Source: Gammaproteobacteria bacterium
GTDB lineage: Bacteria; Pseudomonadota; Gammaproteobacteria; Legionellales; Legionellaceae
DNA: 54,946 bases
Assembly (NCBI GenBank): GCA_022600515.1
Contig: JAHZKG010000002.1
Span: 1 to 54,946 of the forward strand
Reading direction: 5' to 3'
Shown: positions 1 to 7,994 of the stretch, in pieces
How positions within the stretch are numbered: the stretch's first letter is position 1
Layout of the letters: each line of letters starts with the position of its first letter
Notes under the pieces: generated by a model
The model's input: the letters and a program-made list of their open reading frames with translations, nothing else
The model's database searches: none
Told to the model about the DNA's origin: nothing
Position numbers and translations under genes: made by a program

Positions 1-2
1 AT

Positions 3-80
3 GATTGGCTCGTTGAGCGCGATAAAAACAGGGCTAATCAAGCGGAAAAAAGGGTTGTACAATTGCATGAAAATGCTTAA
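3..80 (+). pseudogene. C-terminal end of an unidentified protein, cut by the window edge
   Basis: An open frame enters from the left edge and stops at the TAA at 78-80. It encodes about 25 charged, helix-prone residues beginning DWLVERDKNRAN. Its 5' part lies outside the window and I do not recognise the family. It sits just upstream of transposase debris, so it may be a remnant. It could also be a chance frame. Confidence 0.2.
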
Positions 81-110
81 TTAACAGAGTAAATTAATAG
101 GACGAATTAA

Positions 111-368
111 TGGGAATTTACAGCAATTATTGGACTTGACCCCTTGATTGCCCTCAAAATGGATGAAACCAAAAAACTGATGGTACAGGAAATAACCTCA
201 TGGTATGACAAAAATGGGGAGCTCACTTTCTCAGATATCATCGTTGTCGTGAGGCGCTCAATTTGCAAACAAAAGTATTTTTCAAAGTCCGCAATTAATG
301 ATGAACTTCCAAAAATAGAAGGCGAATACGAGAACCTCTTGCTTTACCAGCTTGCGCTAGCCGCATAA
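111..368 (+). pseudogene. DDE-type transposase, 3' end (5'-truncated)
   Basis: The frame is open from 111 and ends at the TAA at 366-368; the first possible start is a TTG at 144. The peptide has the look of a DDE-transposase C-terminus: WYDKNGELTFSD, then VRRSI, then an Ala/Leu-rich tail LLYQLALAA. No catalytic Asp or Glu region is present, so only the last 70-80 residues of the protein remain. A second copy of the same 3' end lies inverted at the right edge (54822-54946). The right copy has Trp where this one has Cys (VRRSIW versus VRRSIC), and Trp is what I expect in this family. The exact IS family cannot be settled from this much sequence. Confidence 0.6.
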
Positions 369-385
369 ATGGCTAAAGTCGAGTT
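244..385 (+). repeat. Left copy of inverted terminal repeat (IS 3' end)
   Basis: This stretch matches the reverse complement of 54805-54946 over 142 bp with four mismatches by direct reading. It covers the last part of the transposase frame, its TAA, and about 17 bp beyond (TAAATGGCTAAAGTCGAGTT). The two copies diverge completely after 385, which places the IS end there or a few bases away. Confidence 0.85.
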
Positions 386-827
386 TAAGCAGCTTCAATT
401 TAGGCTCATGATCAACTTTGCTTTCGTAGTAGAAACTACTCCGATTAAGCCCTAATAATTCGCACTGTTTTACAACGGACATGTTATCAAGCTTGGATTC
501 GATTAACGTTTTTCTTTCATTATAACCCAAGCTCTTTAACTTTTTTGAAGCCCACTCTAGTTCAGCTGTGCGTTTACCTAGCTGACGATGAAGTTGATTA
601 ATTTCTTTTTCTTTCACATTAATCGTGTGTTTATAACCAGATACTGCTTTTTCAACATTAAAGGCTAAACTCGCATTAACTAAAAAGGTCGCCTTCCATT
701 CTTTCACTTTTTTGGGGATAACCTCATGCTTTGAGCATATCTGATTTAACGTTTGTTCACCCTCTAACAACTCAAGAATCACTTTTGTCTTGAAATCAGC
801 TGTATATTTCTTGCCTCGTTTTGACAT
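357..827 (-). pseudogene. IS3-family transposase OrfA plus start of OrfB
   Basis: The ATG at 827 (peptide MSKRGKKYTADFK) follows GAGAGGAAA, a good ribosome binding site, and is preferred over the upstream start at 857. The N-terminal 50 residues are the helix-turn-helix of OrfA (ILELLEGEQTLNQICSKHEV, then VKEWK). A leucine-rich coiled-coil region follows, then the beginning of OrfB (MSVVKQCELLGLNRSSFYY). The last residues, roughly from DFSHLCG, come from the neighbouring IS end and are not part of the family. An A6G run at about 540-546 looks like the usual IS3 slippery site, yet the OrfA and OrfB modules are already in one frame here. The protein has no catalytic domain. Confidence 0.75.
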
Positions 828-905
828 GTATCGTTTCCTCTCATCAATTTCATTCAAAGTTTACACTTTAGGAAATTAAACTTATAGAGAGGTTGTCTGA
901 ATTCG
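386..905 (-). mobile_element. Truncated IS3-family element
   Basis: This remnant holds all of the first reading frame and the beginning of orfB of an IS3-family element, reading leftwards. Its 3' part is cut at about 386, where the other insertion sequence ends. Its 5' end lies near 895-905, because sequence resembling a Fic gene begins immediately after. No intact integrase core (DDE) is present, so the element is dead. Confidence 0.7.
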
Positions 906-1095
906 TGGTGGCATTATAGATTCTGGTTTAGCCCGTCGTCAGACGGCCTCCACGTATTTAAAGAAGTTATGTGAAATAGGGGTTTTACAAGAGATATCTA
1001 GAGGCAAAGAAAAATTATTTGTGCATCCCAAATTAATACAGTTATTGACGGACGATGACAATCACTTAGATGCGTATAAAAGTGCTAATGAGTAG
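901..1095 (+). pseudogene. Fic family protein, C-terminal remnant
   Basis: The frame ends at the TAG at 1093-1095 and reads GLARRQTASTYLKKL followed by IGVLQEISRGKEKLFVHPKL. This matches the C-terminal winged-helix tail of Fic/DOC-family AMP-transferases. The frame has a stop at 898-900 and no start codon, and the Fic catalytic motif (HPFxxGNG) is absent, so only about 60 residues survive. The IS3-family element lies directly upstream and probably removed the rest. Family assignment rests on the tail motif alone. Confidence 0.6.
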
Positions 1096-1116
1096 CAGCT
1101 GAATTTTAGCTTACAA

Positions 1117-1150
1117 TTAAAAAAACTGCCTCGCTTTATGCGAGGCAGTT
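1117..1150 (-). terminator. Rho-independent terminator after nrdB
   Basis: On the minus strand an 11-bp perfect stem (AACTGCCTCGC with GCGAGGCAGTT, five-base loop) is followed by a run of seven T. It begins six bases after the nrdB stop codon. Confidence 0.92.
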
Positions 1151-1156
1151 AGGTGC

Positions 1157-2266
1157 TTAGTTTTCTTCATCATCCCAGCTTAATGTACCACCGGCTTGAT
1201 ATTCGATTACACGGGTTTCAAAAAAGTTTTTCTCTTTTTTCAAATCTAACATTTCACTCATCCATGGAAATGGATTTTCAGCGCCTGGATATAAATCAGC
1301 AAGGCCAATTTGATTAAGACGTCGGTTAGCAATAAAGTGTAAATACTCTTCGAACATTTCAGCGTTCATACCTAAAATACCACGTGGCATAGTATCTTTG
1401 GCATATTGATATTCCATTTCAACGCCGTCTTGTACGAGTTTGATCATTTCTTGTTGAAACGCTTCTGTCCAAAGCTCAGGATTTTCGATTTTTATTTGGT
1501 TAATTACATCAATTCCAAAGTTCATATGCATTGATTCATCGCGTAAAATATATTGAAATTGCTCTGATGTACCAATCATCTTATTACGTCGACCCATAGA
1601 TAAGATTTGAGTAAACCCAACATAGAAAAATATGCCTTCAAATACCACATAAAAAGCAATTAAATCACGCAACAAACGTTGGTTGGCTTCAGGTGTTCCG
1701 GTTGAGAACGTTGGATCGCCTAAGCTTTGGGTAAACGGTAGGGCCCAAGCAGCTTTTGTAGAAATAGATGGGATTTCCCTGTACATATTAAATACTTCAG
1801 CTTCATCTAATCCGAGACTTTCAATAATATATTGATAAGCATGGGTATGTAGCGCTTCTTCAAATGCTTGACGTAGTAAATACTGACGGCATTCAGGGTT
1901 GGTGATATGGCGATAAACGGCAAGCACCAAATTATTCGCAACAAGTGAATCAGCCGTTGAAAAAAAACCTAAATTACGCATGATAATCAGGCGCTCATCT
2001 TCGGTGAGGCCATTAGGACTGTTCCACAGTGCTAAATCAGCACTCATGCTAATTTCATTAGGCATCCAGTGATTAGCACAGGCTGTTAAATATTTATCCC
2101 AAGCCCAGCTATACTTAAAGGGAACAAGTTGATTTAAATCCGCCCGGCAATTAATAATTCTCTTATCATCTACTTGAACGCGAGCCGCGCCTATTTCAGG
2201 TGCTTCTAAACCGGTTGCGCCTACTGATGTTACTATTTCTTCTGATTTATCGAGTACAGTGCTCAT
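1157..2266 (-). CDS. nrdB: Ribonucleoside-diphosphate reductase, beta subunit (class Ia)
   Basis: NrdB carries the diiron-tyrosyl radical that starts reduction of ribonucleoside diphosphates by NrdA in the cytoplasm. The protein is 369 residues, normal for the family. Visible metal-ligand and radical residues are D106 (TADSL), E137 and H140 with Y144 in EALHTHAY, the Glu of [10 protein letters not shown], and the Glu and His of [10 protein letters not shown]. The radical tyrosine four residues after the metal His is present, so this is class Ia and not a manganese-only Tyr-less form. The acidic C-terminal tail (SWDDEEN) is the part that docks on NrdA. A strong AGGAGA site precedes the ATG. 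It lies 24 bp downstream of nrdA in the same operon and ends at a strong terminator. Confidence 0.97.
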   Translation of the reverse strand: MSTVLDKSEEIVTSVGATGLEAPEIGAARVQVDDKRIINCRADLNQLVPFKYSWAWDKYLTACANHWMPNEISMSADLALWNSPNGLTEDERLIIMRNLGFFSTADSLVANNLVLAVYRHITNPECRQYLLRQAFEEALHTHAYQYIIESLGLDEAEVFNMYREIPSISTKAAWALPFTQSLGDPTFSTGTPEANQRLLRDLIAFYVVFEGIFFYVGFTQILSMGRRNKMIGTSEQFQYILRDESMHMNFGIDVINQIKIENPELWTEAFQQEMIKLVQDGVEMEYQYAKDTMPRGILGMNAEMFEEYLHFIANRRLNQIGLADLYPGAENPFPWMSEMLDLKKEKNFFETRVIEYQAGGTLSWDDEEN

Positions 2267-2290
2267 GAACTTCTCCTAAAAGATATAATG

Positions 2291-5125
2291 TTATTGACAA
2301 GCGTCACAGTCAGGGTCAAGAATTGAACAGGCTTTAGGGGCCGTATCTTCAACTTTAACTGCATTGAGTGCGCCATCCGTGAGCGTTGATTTTTCAGCAT
2401 TACTTGCACCTAAACTGCGTAAGTAATAGGTTGTTTTTAAGCCAGATACCCAAGCGTTTCTATAAAGCTCATCCAGTTTTTTACCTGAGGGTTTGGCCAT
2501 ATAAATGTTAAGAGACTGTGCTTGATCAAGCCATTTTTGCCGGCGAGATGCAGCTTCAATTAACCATTTAGGATCTATTTCAAAAGCTGTTGCATACCGT
2601 GTTTTGAGTTCCGCTGGAATGCGATTAATATTTTGAATGCTGCCATCAAAATATTTCAAGTCATTGACCATGACAGCATCCCATAAATTAAGCGCTTTTA
2701 AATCAGCAATTAAATAAGGATTTACCACGGTAAACTCACCAGACAAGTTCGATTTAACAAACAAGTTTTGATAGGTTGGCTCAATGGATTGTGATACGCC
2801 ACAAATATTAGAAATCGTTGCTGTAGGCGCGATGGCCATTAGATTTGAGTTTCGTATGCCTTGCGTGCGTACTTTAATGCGAAGTGACTCCCAATCTAGT
2901 GTTGCGCTTTGATCTTGTTTAAAGTACTCACCTCGTGTTTTTTGAACGTGCTTGATAGAATCTATCGGTAAAATACCTTGACTCCAGAGTGAACCTTCGT
3001 AGGTGGCATAGTGCCCACGTTCTTTGGCTAAATCTGAAGAAGCTTCGATAGTATAGTAGCTAATTAATTCCATTGAGCTGTCAGCAAAGGCAATTGCTTT
3101 GTCAGAGGCATAATCAATACCCATAGCATATAAAGCGTCTTGAAATCCCATTAAACCAAGGCCAACAGGGCGATGCTTTAAGTTTGAGTTTCGTGCTTGT
3201 GGTACCGAGTAATAATTAATATCGATGACGTTATCTAACATACGTACAGCTGTTCGAACGGTTTTCTTAAGCTTTTTCTTATCGAGCTTTCCGTTAATAA
3301 TATGGGCAGGAAGGTTGATGCTGCCTAAATTACAGACCGCAATTTCATCTTGAGATGTATTGAGAGTGATCTCAGTACATAAGTTAGAGCTATGAATAAC
3401 GCCTGTATGTTGCTGTGGTGAACGCAGGTTACAGGTGTCTTTAAAGGTAAGCCAAGGATGCCCTGTTTCAAATAGCATGGAGAGCATTTTTCGCCAAAGC
3501 TTAATTGCTGGCAGTTTTTTACTATTTTTAAGCTGTCCTTGGGCTGCTTGTTGTTCATATTTAAGATACAGCTTTCTAAAGTCGTCACCATAGGCATCGT
3601 GTAAATCAGGTGCTTCATCAGGTGAGAAAAGTGTCCAGTCAGCTTGTGCGTGAACTCGCTCCATAAATAAATCTGGGATCCAAAGAGCGGTATTCATGTC
3701 ATGTGTTCGGCGTCTGTCGTCCCCTGTGTTTTTACGTAACTCAAGAAACTCTTCGACGTCTTTGTGCCAGCATTCAAGGTAAGCACACACAGCCCCTTTA
3801 CGTTTGCCGCCTTGATTAACAGCAACAGCGGTTGCATCCGCAACGTTTAAGAAGGGAACAACGCCTTGTGAGCGGCCATTAGTACCTTTAATGTGTGCGC
3901 CCATCGCACGCACAGGTGTCCAGTCGTTTCCAAGACCACCTGCAAATTTTGAGAGTAAGGCATTATCTCGAATAGCACCATAAATTCCGTCCAGGTGATC
4001 AGGCACTGTGGTGAGGTAACAGCTAGACAGTTGAGGCCTTACTGTCCCAGCGTTAAATAGCGTTGGGGTAGATGACATGTAGTCAAATGACGAGAGTTGT
4101 AGATAAAATTCAATGGCTTTGTCATCTCGGTTAGCAGGTTCTCTTAACGCAAGCCCCATAGCAACACGCATGAAAAAGCTTTGCGGGAGTTCATAGCGTG
4201 TATTATTTTCGTGAATAAAATAACGGTCATATAAAGTCTGTAGGCCTAAATAAGTAAATTGCATATCCCGTTTGGGCAGTAGTGCCTTGCCTAGTTTTTC
4301 TAAATCAAATTCAGCAAGAGTTGAATCAATAATGCCTTGATTAATACCGTGTGTTAAATATTTTTTAAAATATGCTTGATATAGGCCAGCCATTTCGTCA
4401 CACGTTGTTTCTTGTTGCATCCCGAGTTGACTAAGTGCCTCGGTTCGTAAGCTGTTGAGCAGTAAACGTGCGCTCACAAACGTATAATTAGGCTCTTTTT
4501 CAACGAGACTACGTGCTGCCATGATGAGTGCTTTATGCACGTCATTAAGATGTGCTTGATGATATAAGTTGCGTAAAGCGTCTTTAAGAATCGGTGCACT
4601 GTCAACATGGCTCAAATCAGAGCAAGCTTCTTTAACGAGTGTTTTAAGGCGTCCTAGATCAAGCGGTTTAATATCGCCATTCGGCATGGTAATCAGTGGT
4701 GGGGTGGGGCCGCTTTTAACAGGCTCTACTTTGAGTGCTGCGTCACGTGCTTTGCGACGTTCTTCCCGATATAAAACATAGGCGCGAGCCACTTTGTAAT
4801 CACCACTGCGCATGAGCGCGAGTTCGACTTGATCTTGAATATCTTCAATATGAATGGTGCCACCACTGGGTAGGCGACGATGAAATGCATTCGTAATTTG
4901 TTGGGTTAGTTGTTCAAGATTATAGTGAATACGATCAGAGCTTGCAGCACTTCCGCCTTCAACGGCAATAAAGGCTTTACTCAAAGCAACTTGAATTTTT
5001 GTTGCATCATAGGGTGCGACTTTACCATTACGCTTAATGGTTTTCAGGGTGCCAGGAGCATGTACTGTGAACTCGACAGGGCTTTCAAGGGATAGTTCGT
5101 CTGTAGGTTCAAGTAATTGGGCCAT
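2291..5125 (-). CDS. nrdA: Ribonucleoside-diphosphate reductase, alpha subunit, with two ATP-cones
   Basis: This catalytic and allosteric subunit reduces NDPs to dNDPs. At 944 residues it is well over the 761 of the E. coli enzyme. The excess is an N-terminal tandem: one ATP-cone at about 27-125 (IKRNGKVAPYDATKI) and a second, diverged one at about 143-235 (MPNGDIKPLDLGRLKTL). The catalytic barrel shows SSCYLTTVPD (first active-site Cys), SSNLCTEI (Asn, Cys, Glu) and AVCNLGSI (second redox Cys). The C-terminus ends in a CxxC pair (DPDCDACQ) for reactivation by thioredoxin or glutaredoxin. GGAGGAACT precedes the ATG. Tandem-cone NrdA of this length is known from Pseudomonas-type enzymes. Expression is probably governed by the NrdR and DnaA sites upstream. 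Confidence 0.97.
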   Translation of the reverse strand: MAQLLEPTDELSLESPVEFTVHAPGTLKTIKRNGKVAPYDATKIQVALSKAFIAVEGGSAASSDRIHYNLEQLTQQITNAFHRRLPSGGTIHIEDIQDQVELALMRSGDYKVARAYVLYREERRKARDAALKVEPVKSGPTPPLITMPNGDIKPLDLGRLKTLVKEACSDLSHVDSAPILKDALRNLYHQAHLNDVHKALIMAARSLVEKEPNYTFVSARLLLNSLRTEALSQLGMQQETTCDEMAGLYQAYFKKYLTHGINQGIIDSTLAEFDLEKLGKALLPKRDMQFTYLGLQTLYDRYFIHENNTRYELPQSFFMRVAMGLALREPANRDDKAIEFYLQLSSFDYMSSTPTLFNAGTVRPQLSSCYLTTVPDHLDGIYGAIRDNALLSKFAGGLGNDWTPVRAMGAHIKGTNGRSQGVVPFLNVADATAVAVNQGGKRKGAVCAYLECWHKDVEEFLELRKNTGDDRRRTHDMNTALWIPDLFMERVHAQADWTLFSPDEAPDLHDAYGDDFRKLYLKYEQQAAQGQLKNSKKLPAIKLWRKMLSMLFETGHPWLTFKDTCNLRSPQQHTGVIHSSNLCTEITLNTSQDEIAVCNLGSINLPAHIINGKLDKKKLKKTVRTAVRMLDNVIDINYYSVPQARNSNLKHRPVGLGLMGFQDALYAMGIDYASDKAIAFADSSMELISYYTIEASSDLAKERGHYATYEGSLWSQGILPIDSIKHVQKTRGEYFKQDQSATLDWESLRIKVRTQGIRNSNLMAIAPTATISNICGVSQSIEPTYQNLFVKSNLSGEFTVVNPYLIADLKALNLWDAVMVNDLKYFDGSIQNINRIPAELKTRYATAFEIDPKWLIEAASRRQKWLDQAQSLNIYMAKPSGKKLDELYRNAWVSGLKTTYYLRSLGASNAEKSTLTDGALNAVKVEDTAPKACSILDPDCDACQ

Positions 5126-5184
5126 AGTTCCTCCACAGGAATGTTTAAAGTTATAAAAATATTAGGGGTGTAGATTCCAGTAAA

Positions 5185-5200
5185 ACACAAGATATAGTGT
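5185..5200. promoter_or_regulatory. NrdR box 1 (nrdA-proximal)
   Basis: ACACAAGATATAGTGT is a near-perfect 16-bp palindrome of the form bound by NrdR, the nucleotide-sensing repressor of reductase genes. Its start is 31 bp from the start of the second box, three helical turns, which is the usual spacing. It lies downstream of the proposed -10 element. Confidence 0.85.
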
Positions 5201-5215
5201 TTTAATCACTGTTTG

Positions 5216-5231
5216 TTACAATATAATGTGT
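5216..5231. promoter_or_regulatory. NrdR box 2 (overlaps -10)
   Basis: TTACAATATAATGTGT matches the same palindrome with weaker ends. On the minus strand it overlaps the proposed -10 hexamer, so NrdR binding would block RNA polymerase. Confidence 0.8.
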
Positions 5232-5248
5232 TTTGGTTACAATAACAA
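5220..5248 (-). promoter_or_regulatory. Probable sigma-70 promoter of nrdAB
   Basis: On the minus strand TTGTTA (5243-5248) and TATATT (5220-5225) are separated by 17 bp. The -10 hexamer lies inside NrdR box 2, and the predicted start leaves an untranslated leader of roughly 85-90 nt before nrdA. Inferred from sequence only. Confidence 0.6.
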
Positions 5249-5281
5249 GAGGATAAGTATGGGTATAATCGGGGTATATCT

Positions 5282-5290
5282 TGTGGATAA
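5282..5290. promoter_or_regulatory. DnaA box upstream of nrdAB
   Basis: TGTGGATAA is the exact reverse complement of the consensus DnaA box TTATCCACA. It sits about 35 bp upstream of the proposed nrdAB -35. DnaA is a known regulator of nrdAB in E. coli. A 9-bp match can occur by chance, so its placement in this promoter is the main argument. Confidence 0.6.
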
Positions 5291-5299
5291 GTTGTGTAT

Positions 5300-6073
5300 T
5301 TATTCGTGTGCTTTGACGACCACCGCGTCGCTAACGCCCAGGGCACCGCGCGTACTTAAATGTAAAGAGCCAATGTTGGCATAAATTTGACTTGAGCTGC
5401 CGCCATCAAGATTTAACGCTTCTTTACAATACAGTGGAAAGCTTTTCATCAGTTTGGCTAGTGTTGTTGTGCTCATTGCCGCATGTTCTGTTACCAATAA
5501 AATCACAGCCCCTTTTTGTGTGATACCAAGTGCTGTGCGTTCGGCAACACCATCTTTTAGCTTGGGGATTTTGCCACTAATTAATAATCTTGGGCCACTT
5601 TGGACTGCAAAGTTTACAGCATGTTTTTTTGCTGTATATTGAGAGGCTCGTGAAATATAAGCTTTGTTTTTAATCGTATAAAAAACACTCCACCAACTAA
5701 TGGGTTTAAGCGGGGTATATTGCTGCTTATGCCCCATGCGCAAACCAAGAGACTGATATTTGTCATCAAAAAAACCACCATTGATAGCAATTGATGCATG
5801 GCTATACGCAGCCATTTCTTCGGCTGATGCATGAGGTCTTGATAAGTCTTTTGCGGTCACGAGATCGAGTGTTTGTTCACGTAAATTAATACGAAGTACG
5901 TGTACATGGGCCCAGGGAGTCATGGGGTTAGGAGATAAATCACGGTATTCGATGCCTGGCGCTACTTCTTCCCAGTGACTCGCGTATGCAGATTGTATAC
6001 AACTCAGTGAGAAAAAACTCAAAAAAAAGAGATAAAAACTTAAAGTGGTTGGTTTTTTAGTTTGCCTTAGCAT
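5300..6073 (-). CDS. Exported phosphodiester glycosidase-like protein (NAGPA/DUF2233)
   Basis: This 257-residue protein begins with a hydrophobic signal sequence (about 1-31, ending near SAYASHW), so it should act in the periplasm or outside the cell. The mature part shows two hallmarks of the NAGPA/DUF2233 fold: INGGFFD at about 97-103 and LNLDGGSSSQ at about 221-230. Members of that family hydrolyse sugar phosphodiesters. The natural substrate here cannot be read from the sequence. AAGGATACAAGATAAGC precedes the ATG. It is transcribed divergently from pmbA, with 56 bp between the two start codons. Confidence 0.85.
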   Translation of the reverse strand: MLRQTKKPTTLSFYLFFLSFFSLSCIQSAYASHWEEVAPGIEYRDLSPNPMTPWAHVHVLRINLREQTLDLVTAKDLSRPHASAEEMAAYSHASIAINGGFFDDKYQSLGLRMGHKQQYTPLKPISWWSVFYTIKNKAYISRASQYTAKKHAVNFAVQSGPRLLISGKIPKLKDGVAERTALGITQKGAVILLVTEHAAMSTTTLAKLMKSFPLYCKEALNLDGGSSSQIYANIGSLHLSTRGALGVSDAVVVKAHE

Positions 6074-6129
6074 GCTTATCTTGTATCCTTATGTGCAGGC
6101 AATTAACCCACTCAGTAATTAGGACTATC

Positions 6130-7473
6130 ATGCAAAATTTGTCCCAACAGATCAACCGAAAACGCGTATTAGAGCAAAGAATGGATGATATTTTACAGCG
6201 TGCACGTGTTCACGGCGCAACGGATGCGGCTGTTTCTGTCAATCATGATCAAGGGTTTGGTGTAGATGCACGGATGGGGCAGGTTGAAACCGTTGCTTTT
6301 AGTGAAGAAAAGGGCATTGCCGTTACCGTGTATATTGGGCAGCAAAAAGGCAGTGCTACCAGTAGTGATACCTCAGATGCTGCTTTAGACGCAATGGTGA
6401 CAGCAGCTTATGATATTGCAAAAGTCAGTGCAAAAGATCCTTGTTTTGGTTTGCCTGATGTAGATTTAATTAATATGTATTACCCTGCATTAGATTTACT
6501 GCATCCATGGTCTATTACACCTGAGGCAGCAGGGGAGTTGGCGGTTGTTTGTGAAGCCAAAGCATTGGGTGTAGATAAACGCATTCATAATTCAGATGGG
6601 GTTAGTATTTCCACGTATACTTTTTGTCATGGCTATGCAAATACCCGTGGTTTTACAGGCATTATTGATGGTAGTCGTCATAGTTTAAGTTGTTCGTTGC
6701 TTGCTGAAGAAGCCAGTGGTATGCAACGGGATTATGCGTATACAACGGCGCGAAAAGCCAGTGATTTGATGAATTCGGATGATTTGGCTGTTTTAGCGGC
6801 TAATCGAACGATTGCTCGTTTGTCGCCTAAGCAATTAGAAACACAAAAAGTTCCCGTACTTTTTTCTGCTCGTGTTGCAAGTGGTTTAATCGGATCGTTT
6901 ATTCAGGCAGTGAGTGGGTCTAGTTTATATCGTAAGCATTCGTTTTTATTGGATAGTTTAGGACAAGCTATTTTTCCTGATAATATTAATATATTTGAAG
7001 CGCCGCATCTATTAGGTGCTTTGGGTAGTTCACCGTTTGATGGTGAAGGTATTATTACTCGGCCGAATGTGTTGATTAAAGATGGTGTGTTACAGCAGTA
7101 TGTTTTAGGCAGCTATTCTGCAAGAAAGTTAGGCTTAAAAACAACAGCAAATAGTAGTGGTGTTCATAATTTAACGGTTGAGCCAACAGCCGGTGATTTA
7201 AATAATTTACTTCAAACCATGAATCGAGGTTTGTTAGTAACAGAGCTTATGGGCCAAGGCGTGAATGCTATGACAGGAGACTATTCACGGGGTGCTTCAG
7301 GCTTTTGGGTCGAGGATGGAAAAATTCAGTATCCTGTAGACGGTGTGACGGTTGCAGGCAATCTTAAAGAAATGTTTCAGCGCATTATTGGGGTTGGAAC
7401 GGACAGAGATCCTTCAAACGCAACGCGTTGTGGCTCGATATTAATAGAAGAAATGATGGTTGCTGGTAGTTAG
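6130..7473 (+). CDS. pmbA: Metalloprotease-family protein PmbA/TldE
   Basis: PmbA (TldE) forms a heterodimer with TldD that proteolyses unfolded or modified peptides; TldD carries the zinc site. From the ATG at 6130 the protein is 447 residues, close to the E. coli protein. AGGACTATC just before that ATG supports it over the in-frame ATG at 6091, which would run into the divergent promoter region. Family features include the N-terminal half with GFGVDARMGQVETV, and the C-terminal TANSSGVHNLTVEPT and GVNAMTGDYSRGASGFW. TldD is not in the window. A palindromic repeat follows the gene. Confidence 0.93.
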   Translation: MQNLSQQINRKRVLEQRMDDILQRARVHGATDAAVSVNHDQGFGVDARMGQVETVAFSEEKGIAVTVYIGQQKGSATSSDTSDAALDAMVTAAYDIAKVSAKDPCFGLPDVDLINMYYPALDLLHPWSITPEAAGELAVVCEAKALGVDKRIHNSDGVSISTYTFCHGYANTRGFTGIIDGSRHSLSCSLLAEEASGMQRDYAYTTARKASDLMNSDDLAVLAANRTIARLSPKQLETQKVPVLFSARVASGLIGSFIQAVSGSSLYRKHSFLLDSLGQAIFPDNINIFEAPHLLGALGSSPFDGEGIITRPNVLIKDGVLQQYVLGSYSARKLGLKTTANSSGVHNLTVEPTAGDLNNLLQTMNRGLLVTELMGQGVNAMTGDYSRGASGFWVEDGKIQYPVDGVTVAGNLKEMFQRIIGVGTDRDPSNATRCGSILIEEMMVAGS

Positions 7474-7490
7474 TTTACCCTCAGCCTCTA

Positions 7491-7570
7491 CTTGCTCGGG
7501 CTTGTCCGGGGCATCCAGTGGTTTAAATAGATAATTTATCTGGATACCCCGCATGAAGCGGGGCAAGCAG
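7491..7570. repeat. Dispersed palindromic intergenic repeat, copy A
   Basis: The right arm reads CTGGATACCCCGC-ATGAA-GCGGGGCAAGC, a six-base-pair GC stem next to the shared CTGGATRCC motif. The left arm (CTTGTCCGGGGCATCCAG) is roughly its inverse, so the whole element can fold on itself. Related copies occur at 15176-15252 and 41497-41575. There is no T-run, so it is not a classical terminator. Confidence 0.7.
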
Positions 7571-7610
7571 GGAGAGGAAATGCTTCTTTTTTGAAAATGT
7601 GGGCAGATTT

Positions 7611-7637
7611 AAATTATTAAATTGAATTTAATAATTT
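7611..7637. repeat. Perfect 27-bp AT-only palindrome at the end of infA
   Basis: Two 13-base arms (AAATTATTAAATT and its complement) surround one central G. The palindrome overlaps the infA stop codon. On the plus strand it is followed by AGTTTTT, so it might weakly terminate pmbA transcription. A stem made only of A and T is a poor terminator. Confidence 0.5.
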
Positions 7638-7857
7638 AGTTTTTATCCCGGAAAATGATGCGGCCTTTGCTTAAATCGTAAGGCGTTAATTCAACTTTAA
7701 CGCTGTCGCCGGTTAATATACGAATATAGTTTTTGCGCATTCGACCTGAGATATGGGCTGTAATAATATGCCCGTTTTCAAGTTCAACGCGAAATTTTGT
7801 GTTGGGCAGTGTGTCAATGACCGTGCCGGCCATTTCAATGTGATCTTCTTTTGCCAT
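7636..7857 (-). CDS. infA: Translation initiation factor IF-1
   Basis: IF-1 binds the ribosomal A site during initiation. The 73-residue protein is an S1/OB-fold domain of standard length with the family motifs [39 protein letters not shown] and [11 protein letters not shown]. It is a single gene convergent with pmbA, with its own upstream region of about 190 bp shared divergently with the transporter gene. No strong Shine-Dalgarno sequence is seen before its ATG. Confidence 0.98.
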   Translation of the reverse strand: MAKEDHIEMAGTVIDTLPNTKFRVELENGHIITAHISGRMRKNYIRILTGDSVKVELTPYDLSKGRIIFRDKN

Positions 7858-7994
7858 TTAATTGGTTTCTCAAAAATATAAATACAGAACGCAGAAGGCC
7901 CTTATGATGCATTAAAATAGAAAAAACTGCAAGCGTATTCTTGGTGGGAGCTGTGTAAAATACCTGAAAAGATGTTCTGAATTTACCCTTCTTA

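Noticed and set aside
3325..3618. 97-residue minus-strand frame inside nrdA
   Set aside because: Same strand but a different frame within conserved NrdA sequence; a shadow frame.
6091..6129. Upstream start of pmbA (ATG at 6091)
   Set aside because: The ATG at 6130 has AGGA at the right distance and matches the family length; the upstream codons cover the divergent promoter region.
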